This document shows, piece after piece, positions 26,244 through 35,460 of a stretch of 64,000 nucleotides of DNA. The translations under genes and the position numbers were made by a program. Below the pieces are notes generated by a model that did not search any database, was not told where the DNA came from, and saw nothing but the letters and a program-made list of their open reading frames with translations. The stretch's first letter is position 1, and every line of letters begins with the position of its first letter. Source of the DNA: Hymenobacter aerilatus (lineage in GTDB: Bacteria; Bacteroidota; Bacteroidia; Cytophagales; Hymenobacteraceae); assembly GCF_022921095.1 (NCBI RefSeq), contig NZ_CP095053.1, positions 1,158,501 through 1,222,500 on the forward strand, in the 5' to 3' direction.

Positions 26244-27644
26244 TTAGTAGCCCTCGTTCTGCGTTAGGGCCGCATCTACCTGCAACTGGCTGATAGGGAT
26301 GGGTAGCACTAGGCGGGAGCTGGGTAGCGGGGCGTTGGCCTTCACCGGGTCGGGGAAAAGAGCCGTGGCCCGGCCGGTACGCGCCAGGTCAAACCAACGG
26401 TGCGGTTCCAGGGCAAATTCCAAGCGCCTTTCCTCCTCAATGGCCAGCAGCACCGCTGCCGGCGTGGTGGCCGCGCTGCCGGCTAGGCCGGCGCGCGTAC
26501 GCACGGCATTCAGGTCGGTTAGTGCCTCTGCCAGTTTGCCTTGCTTGGCGCGCGCCTCGGCCCGAATCAAATACAGCTCCGCAATGCGGAAGATATAGCT
26601 GGGGTCGGAGCCGGGGCTGCGGTAATAGAGGTTGCCGTACCAAGTAGTGCTTGTGGTAGAGGCAATCAGGGTGGTGCGACCGTTGGCCGTATTGTTCGGG
26701 GCAGTCGTCAGTAGGGACACCAGCGCGGTATTGGGGGCCCATTGCCGGGTGCCGCCGTTAGCTGTAGGTTGCCACTGCCCGCGGTGGTTGTTTACCTCCG
26801 TGGTACCGTTGTAAAACAGCTCAAATACCGATTCGCGGGTGCCACGCGCGTTGTTGGCAAACCACGCATTGAAGGGTGCTACCAACTGGTAATTAGCATT
26901 GTCGCTGATAAGGCGGGTAGCGTACTCTTCGGCCAGCGCCCACTTCTGCTGGTATAAGTACAGCCGCGCTTTCAGGGCCCACACCGTTTTTCGCGTGGCG
27001 CGGTACCGGTCGTTGGTAGTCACGGTGGCCGGATTGGGTAGCAACGGCTCGGCAACGTCCAGGTCGCGCAGCACCTGGGCGTAGGTTTCGGCCTGAGTAG
27101 CGCGGGCAATACCCTGGTTGTCGGTGGCCGTGAGGGTAGGCTGCGTAATGAGCGGCACCCCCCCGAAGATGCGGGCCAAATCAAAATAAGCCAGGGCCCG
27201 CAGGAAATACGCCTCGCCCAGGTACTGGTTCTTCAGCGTTTCCGTCAGCAACGGATCCACGACGGCCGGCACGCGCGCCAGAATGTGGTTGGCGCGGTTG
27301 ATAGTCACGTAAATGGCCGACCACACCGTGCCGATGGTTGCGTTATCAGCCCGCACGTTGTGGGTAACAAACTCCTGCACCTGCGACTGGGTGCCGGTCC
27401 ACTGCACGTCGCCCCCGCCCAGGTAGCCAATCGATTGAAAGCTAGTGCCGTAGTAGCCCCCACTGGCCAGCGCGCTATACACGCCGCTGAGCGCGGTACT
27501 AGCCGATTTCTGATCCGTAATGGTCTGGTTGTCGGCAACGGATTCGCGGGGTGGCACCTCCAAATAATCATTGCAGGCACTCGCACTCAGCACCAGCGCA
27601 ATAAAAGAAAACAGCGAAACGGTCTTTAAATAAGCGAGAGACAT
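26244..27644 (-). CDS. SusD/RagB-family nutrient-binding outer-membrane lipoprotein
   Basis: The protein has 466 residues. The signal peptide ends in a lipobox before Cys24 (LVLSASAC), followed by NDYLEVPPRESVADNQTITD, the usual SusD mature start. The helical TPR-like core (YLGEAYFLRALAYFDLARIFGGVPLI, ATRKTVWALKARLYLYQQKWALAEEYA) and the C-terminal RIAELYLIRAEARAKQGK...AVRTRAGL and EERRLEFALEPHRWFDLARTG are all diagnostic. It pairs with the SusC-like transporter just upstream (45 bases) to bind and import a glycan or other large nutrient. No glycosidase is nearby to suggest the substrate. Confidence 0.95.
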   Translation of the reverse strand: MSLAYLKTVSLFSFIALVLSASACNDYLEVPPRESVADNQTITDQKSASTALSGVYSALASGGYYGTSFQSIGYLGGGDVQWTGTQSQVQEFVTHNVRADNATIGTVWSAIYVTINRANHILARVPAVVDPLLTETLKNQYLGEAYFLRALAYFDLARIFGGVPLITQPTLTATDNQGIARATQAETYAQVLRDLDVAEPLLPNPATVTTNDRYRATRKTVWALKARLYLYQQKWALAEEYATRLISDNANYQLVAPFNAWFANNARGTRESVFELFYNGTTEVNNHRGQWQPTANGGTRQWAPNTALVSLLTTAPNNTANGRTTLIASTTSTTWYGNLYYRSPGSDPSYIFRIAELYLIRAEARAKQGKLAEALTDLNAVRTRAGLAGSAATTPAAVLLAIEEERRLEFALEPHRWFDLARTGRATALFPDPVKANAPLPSSRLVLPIPISQLQVDAALTQNEGY

Positions 27645-27689
27645 AGCGAAGGGAGTAAGAGGAAGAGAAGGGTAGGCAGGAAATCGGAC

Positions 27690-30600
27690 CTAAAAGGTGG
27701 CACTGACCCCTACTTGCCAGCTGCGCGGCTGTGGCGGTGTACCCAAGTCAATGCCCTGTTGGTTGGCATCGCTACTGGAGGCCGATTCGGGGTCGAGGCC
27801 CGTGTAGTTGGTGAGGAGCACCAGGTTGGTGCCCTGCGCATACACGCGCACCGAGCTGCCGCGCAACTGGCGGGTAAGCTTTTCCGGCAGCGTATAGCCC
27901 AGGTTCACGTTGCGCAGGCGTATAAAAGAGCCGTCTTCCAGCCAGCGGCTACCCCCATCCAGGTAATTGTTCACGTTGATGCCGTCGGGCCGGGGCACAT
28001 CGGTCATGTCGCCGGGCTGCTGCCAGCGGTTCAGGTTGCTGGCGAAGATGACGCGGGCCTCGTCCCGGGCGCCGCCCCCTTCCCCGAAGAAGCGGTTGTG
28101 GTTGTAGACCTTGTTACCGTATTGAAAGGAAAGCAACACGCTGGCATCAAAATTCTTGTAGGAAAGTGTGTTGCTGAGGCCCCGAAGAATTTGGGCCAGG
28201 TACTTCCTACAATCTGCCGGTCGGCGGCTGTGATTTTCCCATCCCCGTCCACGTCGTCGTACACCGCGTTACCGGTCTGCGGATCTACGTACAGCTGCTT
28301 GTACACCCAGAAAGAGTAGAGCGGATACCCCTGCTGCTGCAAAATGAGGTTGCGGCTCCCGAACTGGGTAGGGGTTGCCAGCTTCTCGATGGTATTGCCA
28401 TTGGTGGCAATGTTGAAATTAGTCGACCAGTTGAAATCAGCCTTGCGGATGTTGATGGTATTCAGCACAAACTCCAGCCCCTTGTTGCTGATCTCCACCG
28501 CGTTGGCCCAGTAGGAGCTAAACCCCGTCGTGGCGGGTTCCGTCAGCTGAATCAGGCCGTCGCGGGTGTATTTGTAGTAGGCGTTGAACTCCAGCCCGAT
28601 GCGACCCTCCAACAACCCCACGTCCAGGCCCAAGTTGGCCTGACTGGTTTGCTCCCATTTCAGGTCTGCGTTGGCCAGTTGCTGCGGCGCTGTGCCCGCG
28701 TTGCCCAAGTAGTTTGCGCCGCCATTCCAAAGGCCCCGGGCCGCAAAGTTGCCGATGCCATTCTGGTTGCCGGTCAGGCCGTAGCTAGCGCGTAGCTTCA
28801 GGTCGCTTAGTACCGTTACGTCGCGCAGAAAGCGTTCCTGCTTGAGGCGCCAGGCGGCACCTACGCTGGGGAAATAGCCCCAACGGTTGGCTGCCCCAAA
28901 GCGCGAGGAGCCGTCGGCCCGAAAGCTTATGTTCAGCAGGTAGCGGTCAGCGAAGTTGTAGTCAGCCCGGCCGAAGAAAGAAGCCAGTCGGTACCCCGAC
29001 CAGTTCTCGGTACTGCTAGTTACCGACGCCGCTGAAATTTCCCGGAACGCATTGTTCGGAAACCCTGTGCCCTGCGCAAAAGTGCGCTCGTACACGTCGC
29101 TTTGCAGGCCATTGCCCACCACCACGCCCACGCCGTGCTTGCCAACTTGCTGGCGGTAGGTGAGCGTATTTTCGTTGAGCAGGGAGGAGTAGTGCGATAC
29201 GCTGGAGGTAGCCAACCCGCCCACGCCGGCCCCAGCAATTAAGAAGGTGTTCCAGTATTCCTTTTCGTCGTAGTTATTGTAATCGACCCCGAAACTGGTG
29301 CGGAACTTCAGGTTGGGCAGCACCTGCGCCTCGGCATAGAGGTTGCCGATGTAGCGAATACTGGTGGAGTTGACGTCGTAGTTATCAATGAGTAGCTCCA
29401 CATTATCGAAGCTGGCGCGGCCTACCAGTTGTCCGTTGGCGTCGTAGGGCGAAAGGAGGGTAGGGGTGTGCAAAGCGGCTTGCAGCAGCCCGCCGGCCGG
29501 ACCGTCGCCGGCGCGGCCCTCGTTGCGGTAGGTGCGCGTGAAGGTGTTGCTGACCCCAAGCTGCACCTTGTCTGAGAGCTGCTGGTCGAGGTTGACTTTG
29601 AAGCTGGCGCGCTGAAAATCAATGGGCCGCAGTATGGATTCTTGTTTGGTGAAGCCTCCACCGAGGTAGTAGCGCGTTGTACTGTTGCCGCCCGCTACCG
29701 ACAAATCGTAGTTCTGCACGCGTGCTGTGCGGAACACCTGGCTTAGTCGGTCGTAGGTGGGCTGCTCTTCGGGCAGGCCGCGCCCCCCAGCCGCTACGGG
29801 GCGGTAGGGCCGGTTTTCGTAAGTGTGAGGGGTAGGGCCGGTAGTATTCAGCCAGTTTTCGTTGACTAACTGCGCGTGCTCCGGTCCCGTTGCCAGGTCC
29901 CAGAGCTTGGCGGCCTTGGCCCATCCCTGCGACACGTTGAGGCTCACCTTGGGCTTTTGGTTGAAGCTGCCGCGGCGCGTGGTGACCAGTATCACGCCAT
30001 TGGCGCCGCGGGCCCCGTACAACGCCGTCGCGTCGGCATCCTTCAGTACTTCAATACTTTCAATATCCGCCGGATTCAGGTCTGCAATAGGCGATGAGGC
30101 TTTCCCGCCCGTACTGATGGTTTGCAGACTATTGTTATTGATAAAGACCCCATCCACCACGTAGAGCGGCGTGTTGGAGCCGTTGATGGTTGTAGCGCCC
30201 CGTACGCGCACGTTCACCGCTTGCCCCGGCACCCCGGAATTCGACGAAATCTGCACGCCCGCTACTTTGCCCTGCAATTGCGCGTCGAAGCTACCCACCG
30301 GCAGCTCCTTGGTATCCGAGGGGTCTACTTTCACAATGGCGCCGGTCAGGTTTTTGCGCTGCTGCGTGCCGTAGCCAACTATTACCACCTCATTCAGCTG
30401 GCCTTGGTCGGGTGCCAACCGTACCGTAAGAGTACCTGTCTGGCGCGCGCTCACCTCCTGCGTTTTATAGCCGATAGAGGAGAAAATAAGCGTTGTTGCT
30501 TCCGAGGCGTCTGGCAGCGAAAATGAGCCATCAGACAGCGTAGCGGTGCCAGCTGTAGTGCCCTTCACCCGAATTGTTACGCCGGGTAGTGGTTGCCCGG

Positions 30601-30727
30601 CTTCGTCTAGTACTTTGCCCGTTATCGGGCCAGCAACCGCCTGATAATGCCTTGCCAACGGTGAATTGGCCGTAGCTGTGGTTGCCATACTCCACGCAAC
30701 AAGCGTCGAGGATAGAAAATACTTCAT
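27690..30727 (-). pseudogene. SusC/RagA-family TonB-dependent transporter, interrupted by a one-base frameshift
   Basis: The N-terminal 840 or so residues are normal: signal peptide, carboxypeptidase-regulatory-like domain (ITGKVLDEAGQPLPGVTIRVKG), and a plug (NEVVIVGYGTQQRKNLTGA, LQGKVAGVQISSNSG, PLYVVDGVFINN). The barrel then runs to QIVGSTWPKFFG. There the frame breaks. Adding one G to the GGGG run (plus-strand C's at 28180-28183) restores GLSNTLSYKNFDASVLLSF and continues into the last ~150 residues ending in PRSWQVGVSATF. The corrected product is about 1012 residues, normal for the family. As given, the protein ends prematurely with 50 unrelated residues and lacks the C-terminal barrel strands, so it should be non-functional unless the lost base is an error or phase-variable. 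Confidence 0.88.
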
Positions 30728-32138
30728 GTAGTACGTTGATTTGGGGGCAGCAGACTACGGGCAGCAGCTATATAAAGCGCGCATCGTTGTGCCTACTTGC
30801 CCCGAGCGTTGTCGGAGAAGAGGACATGCAAATTCGTTGAGCGCGGTAGCGCCTATTTGCATTAATTTGTCTATGATGGTGAGTGCTGCCTGCGGCCACT
30901 TTGCGTGCTCAGCACCGCTGTGGTTTGGAAGTAGCAGGCCTTGTCTAAGGTGAAAATTCGCTGAAAAATTCAGAAAATCACCTCTTTAATAAGGTTGTGG
31001 TTTCTGTAGGCGCGCAGCAAACAGTAGGCTATGTGTAGCAAAACAAACCAATTGTACAGCCCGGCAAACTTGTAACTATTTTGATGTAACAAGTTCTCGT
31101 CGCGCTTTCGTAGAACGCACGATTATCCGTTTGCGTGAGCAGACAAGTGCACGTTGTCGACTACGCAGATCAGAAGGCCAAGAAGTGAAAGAGGCAGTAA
31201 TGCTACCGTTGCAACCTGCTGAGATGTTGCAAGAACGTTGCTGCATGCGCTTACTGCCACTGCTCTATGAAAGCAGCGAAACGCATGTAGGGGGAGTAGT
31301 CCGCAGCAGGGCGGCAGGGAGATGGATATTAAACGCTACGAGTTCATTACTCCGCCCTCTGCCGCGCCCATACAGACGTACACTATTGCCAAATGGCAAC
31401 AACGATGCTGTACTCCTTGGGGTGTGGCAGAAGAAACGAAGAGATGAAGGGAGGCGTCCACAACAACTTGCTTTTATATGGTCAGGACTTGGCACCGTTC
31501 AGGATCTTCCTGTGGTTGCCGGCGCTTCACGGAGCCTGTCTCTCCACGCCTCTGTATAAAAACAATCCTTTGTTGATTTTGGGATTGATAAAGCAAATAT
31601 AGTGTTGCGTTTTTTAGAAAAACAAATTTAGTTTTAGAAATTTCTCGGCTGGGTACGCTCACGTCGAAGGAGGTTACTCTGCCCATTGCTTTGCCGGTTA
31701 CAGTAGAAACCCTACCCCATGGGCTGCGACTGCCCGGCACTATCACCCTTGACCGGACGCGCCTTAGGAGTAGCTACAATTCGACCTCCTTTTTTCAAAA
31801 CTTGGGCAGCTATGCCATCTGTAACGATTTTCAGGTGGCGCTTGATGTGGTAGCGCAGCAAAAGCAGGCTAGTCCTCAGCGCCGATTAGAGCGTATCAAC
31901 CCGTCATACAGCAGTACCCAGAGTGGCAAGCACCACAAAACGGGCGGCGTGTTTGCCGGAGCAGGTAGCCGCGCAGGGAAACTGTTGGCGGCAGTTACAC
32001 TAGCCGCTCAATGGAGCAGTGCCGGGCATCACATCCCGTATCAAAGAAGCGTTGGGCGCGGCACTTGCGCCCAACGGAGTGAGGGATTGATGGCCTGAAT
32101 ATTTTTTATACCTTTTACCAATAAATTAAGCTAAGCTC
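30728..32138. other. 1.4-kb region with no supported gene
   Basis: This region lies upstream of the susC-like gene. Its first ~350 bases probably hold the SusCD promoter, but I found no confident TAnnTTTG element. Open frames of 142 codons (31131-31559, +) and 135 codons (31691-32098, +) exist. Their translations are rich in Arg, Ser and Cys, lack recognisable motifs or signal peptides, and look like chance frames. An AT-rich patch at 31560-31650 could be a promoter. The region may contain decayed coding DNA that I cannot identify. Confidence 0.4.
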
Positions 32139-32378
32139 ATGAAAACCATCTCGATTCTCCTTGTTAGCACTGGGCTATTTTGTTTCTCTATGTCGGCCGC
32201 TGCTCAAACAACTCCGAAGCCAAAGGCTAAAACAACTGTATCCTCTCAGCCGCACATGAATAAAAAATCGACTTCTAAAAATCTCGCAGTTATTAAAGAC
32301 ACGGCTGCTTTCCGCCGTTCGAGCCGGCCCGACGCGATGCCTATTCGTGTGAGGCCTAGAAGTATTAAGAAGTATTAA
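32139..32378 (+). CDS. Small secreted basic protein
   Basis: The protein has 79 residues with a good signal peptide (MKTISILLVSTGLFCFSMSAAAQ). The mature part is Lys/Thr/Ser/Arg-rich (TTPKPKAKTTVSSQPHMNKKSTSK) and ends in IRVRPRSIKKY. No family recognised. The start is preceded by an AT-rich stretch with TATACCTTTT, close to the Bacteroidota -7 element TAnnTTTG, about 30 bases before the ATG. Lower GC than its neighbours. Confidence 0.6.
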   Translation: MKTISILLVSTGLFCFSMSAAAQTTPKPKAKTTVSSQPHMNKKSTSKNLAVIKDTAAFRRSSRPDAMPIRVRPRSIKKY

Positions 32379-32412
32379 GTAGACAATATTCTGACCTGAC
32401 ACAAACAGTACT

Positions 32413-32625
32413 TTATGCTTGTCGCCACAACCTCGGCAGGCTCCGCAGCAGCGCCCACGCTACTACCCCGCTCACGGCAATGATGGAAGCCGTAGAGCTG
32501 CGGATGGGCCGGAAGCGGGTAGCGCCTTCTTTCAGCTCAATATAGCTAACGGGCGTACCGGCTACGCTGCTGCCACAGTGGTACAAAGTATAAAACCTGA
32601 GTTCAGTACAGAGTACTGTCACCAA
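32413..32625 (-). pseudogene. Truncated copy of the GerW-like gene (3' part only)
   Basis: The frame encodes 70 residues. The C-terminal two-thirds (YIELKEGATRFRPIRSSTAS then IIAVSGVVAWALLRSLPRLW) is nearly identical to the end of the GerW-like protein at 34979-35332, while the first ~25 residues are unrelated. At the DNA level 32433-32557 matches 34993-35117 with six differences and no gaps. The conserved GerW core (VYGEPVERNGLTVIPVARV) is absent, so this is a partial duplication rather than a functional gene. Confidence 0.75.
32433..32557. repeat. Direct repeat, copy 1 (125 bp; partner 34993-35117)
   Basis: This is 125 bp aligning without gaps to 34993-35117 at a constant offset of 2560 bases, with six mismatches by eye (about 95% identity). 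The two copies flank the MutS-like and HEAT-repeat genes and lie in the same orientation, so recombination between them would delete both genes. The copy belongs to the truncated GerW-like fragment. Confidence 0.9.
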
Positions 32626-32632
32626 TAACTAT

Positions 32633-34279
32633 TTAGCTTAACAAATCCTCCTTGTAGATGGTCGAGTTAGCCACAGCATCTGGTTCTGCCGACGTGGTTA
32701 GGTGCGCACCATGCGGGTGCGGCCGTGTAGCTAAGGTGGTACTGAGCGCTTGCGCCGCAGCAACCACCTGCGCCGGGTAGTGCAGGCGCGCCAACAACCG
32801 AATGGCGTTGCGCGTGGTGAGGGGACCAGTTTTGAGACGATAGTCGAAATACCAATCTTCCTCCGTGACAGTTTCGCAAAAGTGGTACTCGACAAAACAC
32901 GATTGCAAGAGCGTGCCTAGCTCCCCATCGTGGGTGGCCGCCACTACCCAGCTGCGGGGCTGCAAGTAGGCCAGTACGGCCTTGTTCGCGGCGATGCGCT
33001 CCTGCGTGTTTGTGCCTTTGAACAATTCATCCAGCAGCAGCAGGTAGCTGCCGGGGGCCGCGTCGCAGGCCAGCAGCAACTGCCGCATGGTTTCGGCTTC
33101 GACCAAATAATAACTTTTGCCCGTGGACAGGCTGTCGGCTAGGTTGAGGCTGGTGAGCACCCGGCAAATAGGGGCGCGGTAAGCGGTAGCCGGGCACGTG
33201 GCAATCGTTTGGGCCAGGAGGGCATTCACGCCCAGCGTGCGCATAAAGGTGGTTTTGCCGGCCATGTTCGAGCCGGTGAGTAGTACGCCGGATTCGGCCA
33301 ACGTGAGGTCGTTTGGCACGCACCCTGGCACCAGCGGGTGGTAACCGCCTAGCAATTGGATGCCCGCGACGGCCGGCTCGAAGTGTGGTACGCAGGTGTC
33401 GTGGCGCTGGCGGAAGCTGGCCACCGCCAGGGCGCAATCAACGTAGCCCACCGCCTCAAAAACGGCTCGAATGGCGGGCGCTTGCCGCTGTATGGCCACT
33501 CGGCAGCGGGCATACAACAGTTGGTCAACCAACAGCAGCATCTTGAGTATCTCCAGCAGTCCCATATTATCCACTACCTGAAAGAAAGCCGCTTGCCGCA
33601 AAACACCTCCTAATCTAGCCAGGGGCTCGGACAGCAGTTGGAGCGGCCGTAGGGGTAGGGCTGCCCGCTGCAACTCTCTTCCTGCACGGTGCAAGCGGCC
33701 CAGTTGCAACAACGGGCGAACATAGAGCTGAATCCGTACGCGTTGCCGAAGGTGAAACACCGCATTGAAGCAACCAAACGCAAGCGTGCCCAACCAAAGC
33801 ATGGGGAGCCAAAAGCCCCCGAGCAACGTGGCCAACAGCCCTAGCGCGAGCAGCGCCGAGAGGCGCACGTTAGGCAATGAGGGTAGGGGCTCCTCGCCCA
33901 GCAAATCGACCAGGTAGTACGCCTCCTGAGCCGTCAGATGGTCGAGGGCGAGCAGGGCTTGGCCGCGGACCACGGGTTGCTGCGCCAGCAGGGTCGCGGC
34001 GGCGTCAAACTCGTGCAGGGCGTCCTTGTCGTCGAGCGGGCTGCGCAGGCGGTGGTAGAGGCATTGCTGGCCTACCGGGCTCACGGTGGCATCGAGCAGG
34101 GTAAAGAGCGAGTCGCCGTTCAGGTCAGCCCAGGTTTGGTCGGGCAGGCGGTGATACGCGGGCTCGTGCTGCACGTGGTTGTAGTAACGGGCCACCAGGG
34201 GAATACGGGGAGTGCTCGCAGCCGGCTGTTGCCAGGCCGCTTCCAAGCGGCGTAAGCGCTTGCGAGAAGGAGTCCACAT
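32633..34279 (-). CDS. Membrane-associated MutS-like ATPase
   Basis: The protein has 548 residues. The C-terminal part is MutS domain V: Walker A GSNMAGKTTFMRTLG near residue 335, the signature region TSLNLADSLSTGKSYYLVEAETMR, Walker B LLLLDELFKGTN near 410-420, and the H-loop AATHDGELG. The N-terminal mismatch-recognition domain of MutS is absent. Instead there are a lever/core-like helical region (YYNHVQHEPAYHRLPDQTWADLNGD) and two adjacent hydrophobic segments near residues 150-185 (LSALLALGLLATLLGGFWLPMLWLGTLAFG). Such short MutS homologs with a membrane hairpin are common in Bacteroidota, and a role in ordinary mismatch repair is doubtful. Confidence 0.85.
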   Translation of the reverse strand: MWTPSRKRLRRLEAAWQQPAASTPRIPLVARYYNHVQHEPAYHRLPDQTWADLNGDSLFTLLDATVSPVGQQCLYHRLRSPLDDKDALHEFDAAATLLAQQPVVRGQALLALDHLTAQEAYYLVDLLGEEPLPSLPNVRLSALLALGLLATLLGGFWLPMLWLGTLAFGCFNAVFHLRQRVRIQLYVRPLLQLGRLHRAGRELQRAALPLRPLQLLSEPLARLGGVLRQAAFFQVVDNMGLLEILKMLLLVDQLLYARCRVAIQRQAPAIRAVFEAVGYVDCALAVASFRQRHDTCVPHFEPAVAGIQLLGGYHPLVPGCVPNDLTLAESGVLLTGSNMAGKTTFMRTLGVNALLAQTIATCPATAYRAPICRVLTSLNLADSLSTGKSYYLVEAETMRQLLLACDAAPGSYLLLLDELFKGTNTQERIAANKAVLAYLQPRSWVVAATHDGELGTLLQSCFVEYHFCETVTEEDWYFDYRLKTGPLTTRNAIRLLARLHYPAQVVAAAQALSTTLATRPHPHGAHLTTSAEPDAVANSTIYKEDLLS

Positions 34280-34443
34280 AAGAAGATAGGGTAGCTACCA
34301 GGGCGTGAGTTATAGGATATAGTTGGTAGCTGTAAGTAGTTCGAAAGGTAGCTTAGTAATTTTATAAGGAAGCTATCATATTGGATACAATAGTTAAGCG
34401 AGTAAAACCTTTACTGAGGTTAGTCTGAGAGCCAATGACAGCT

Positions 34444-34935
34444 TCAGTCCTGGTCGAGGGCTAGATCACGCAAAAAAACATCTGGTTCATTCTCGGCATA
34501 CACAGCTAAAATAGAGGCAGCACGTGACCCTGGGATTTGAAGCAAAGCGATGATGGTACTGCTTTTCACGTCTCCGTCCTCATCTGCTAACAAGTGCGCT
34601 AAGAGACTAATCAGGCTGTCATCTGGAAAGTGCGTGGCGACTTGAGCGCTCCATTGACGCACATATACCTGCGCACTGATTAAGCTGCGCTGTAAATGTG
34701 GCAACACTTGTGACGGTGAGTAGTGAAGTATAACATTCTCGACGAGTTGATACAGTCCATTACCGTTGCGTCCGCCAAAGGAGTGCAAAAACAGCGGAAT
34801 ACAACGCGGGTCTGGGTGACGTGAAAAGTGTTCTAGGAGCAGATGATAGGTGTGTCCTTGTTGCAATGTCAGGTCTTGATCATTGGGCAACGGCTGGTGC
34901 CGCGCTAACCATGCCAAGGCTTCGGAAGTCGTCAT
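34444..34935 (-). CDS. HEAT-repeat-like small protein
   Basis: The protein has 163 residues and is all-helical. Repeating helix pairs are visible: HYSPSQVLPHLQRSLISAQVYVRQWSAQVATHF, and DDSLISLLAHLLADEDGDVKSSTIIALLQI. The D-.-V-.-.-.-A/T spacing is typical of HEAT repeats. There is no signal peptide. In bacteria such proteins are often immunity or scaffold proteins; nothing here decides between them. It lies between the GerW-like gene and the MutS-like gene, inside the direct-repeat-flanked segment, and is noticeably less GC-rich than its surroundings. Confidence 0.6.
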   Translation of the reverse strand: MTTSEALAWLARHQPLPNDQDLTLQQGHTYHLLLEHFSRHPDPRCIPLFLHSFGGRNGNGLYQLVENVILHYSPSQVLPHLQRSLISAQVYVRQWSAQVATHFPDDSLISLLAHLLADEDGDVKSSTIIALLQIPGSRAASILAVYAENEPDVFLRDLALDQD

Positions 34936-34978
34936 GTCGTTTGGCTCAGTCCAGAAGTGAATAATGTCTTTATCACCT

Positions 34979-35332
34979 CTACCTCCACAGCTTCGGCAGG
35001 CTCCGCAGCAGCGCCCACGCTACTACCCCGCTCACGGCAATGATAGATGCTGTAGAGCTGCGGATGGACCGGAAGCGGGTAGCGCCTTCTTTCAACTCAA
35101 TATAGCCAACGGGCGTAACGACCACCCCTCCACCACCGCCGGAGCCAGCTGCATCGGGAAGGCGGCCGCCACCGCCGCCACCAAAACCATAAACGACCCG
35201 CGCTACGGGAATTACTGTGAGGCCGTTGCGCTCCACGGGCTCGCCGTATACGGTGCGGGCTGTGGCCGTGGCGCTTAGCTGCTCTGCTAGGCGCTGAGCT
35301 ACTGTGAGGGTAGGGGAATCAGAAGATGTCAT
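34979..35332 (-). CDS. GerW/YtfJ-family protein with C-terminal TM segment
   Basis: The protein has 117 residues. The GerW (YtfJ) core is clear: VYGEPVERNGLTVIPVARVVYGFGGGGGG, a Gly-rich loop, then VVVTPVGYIELKEGATRF. A hydrophobic C-terminal segment (ASIIAVSGVVAWALL) should anchor it. The family is named for a Bacillus spore germination protein, but homologs are widespread in non-sporulating bacteria with unknown function. A truncated copy of its 3' half sits at 32413-32625. Confidence 0.8.
   Translation of the reverse strand: MTSSDSPTLTVAQRLAEQLSATATARTVYGEPVERNGLTVIPVARVVYGFGGGGGGRLPDAAGSGGGGGVVVTPVGYIELKEGATRFRSIRSSTASIIAVSGVVAWALLRSLPKLWR
34993..35117. repeat. Direct repeat, copy 2 (125 bp; partner 32433-32557)
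   Basis: This copy lies in the 3' half of the intact GerW-like gene and is presumably the source of copy 1. The similarity stops abruptly at both ends in both copies, with no insertion-sequence termini or target duplications visible. Confidence 0.9.
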
Positions 35333-35404
35333 AGGAAAAGTATTTGATAAAAAAGAGCGTCATACTGAGCGCAGCCCAAGCGTAAAAGTTTAAGGAAAAC
35401 AAAC

Positions 35405-35440
35405 AAAAGGAGCCAGCGGCTTACACCGCTGGCTCCTTTT
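35405..35440 (-). terminator. Rho-independent terminator of tal-pgi
   Basis: A perfect 15-bp stem (AAAAGGAGCCAGCGG at 35405-35419 with its complement at 35426-35440) has a 6-base loop. A-rich and T-rich flanks mean it could work in both directions. It lies 21 bases downstream of the tal-pgi stop. Confidence 0.85.
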
Positions 35441-35460
35441 TTATTCATCTGAAAACTGCT

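Noticed and set aside
31131..32098. Two open frames of 142 and 135 codons upstream of the small secreted protein gene
   Set aside because: The translations have odd composition (many Arg, Ser, Cys), no motif and no signal peptide; probably chance frames.
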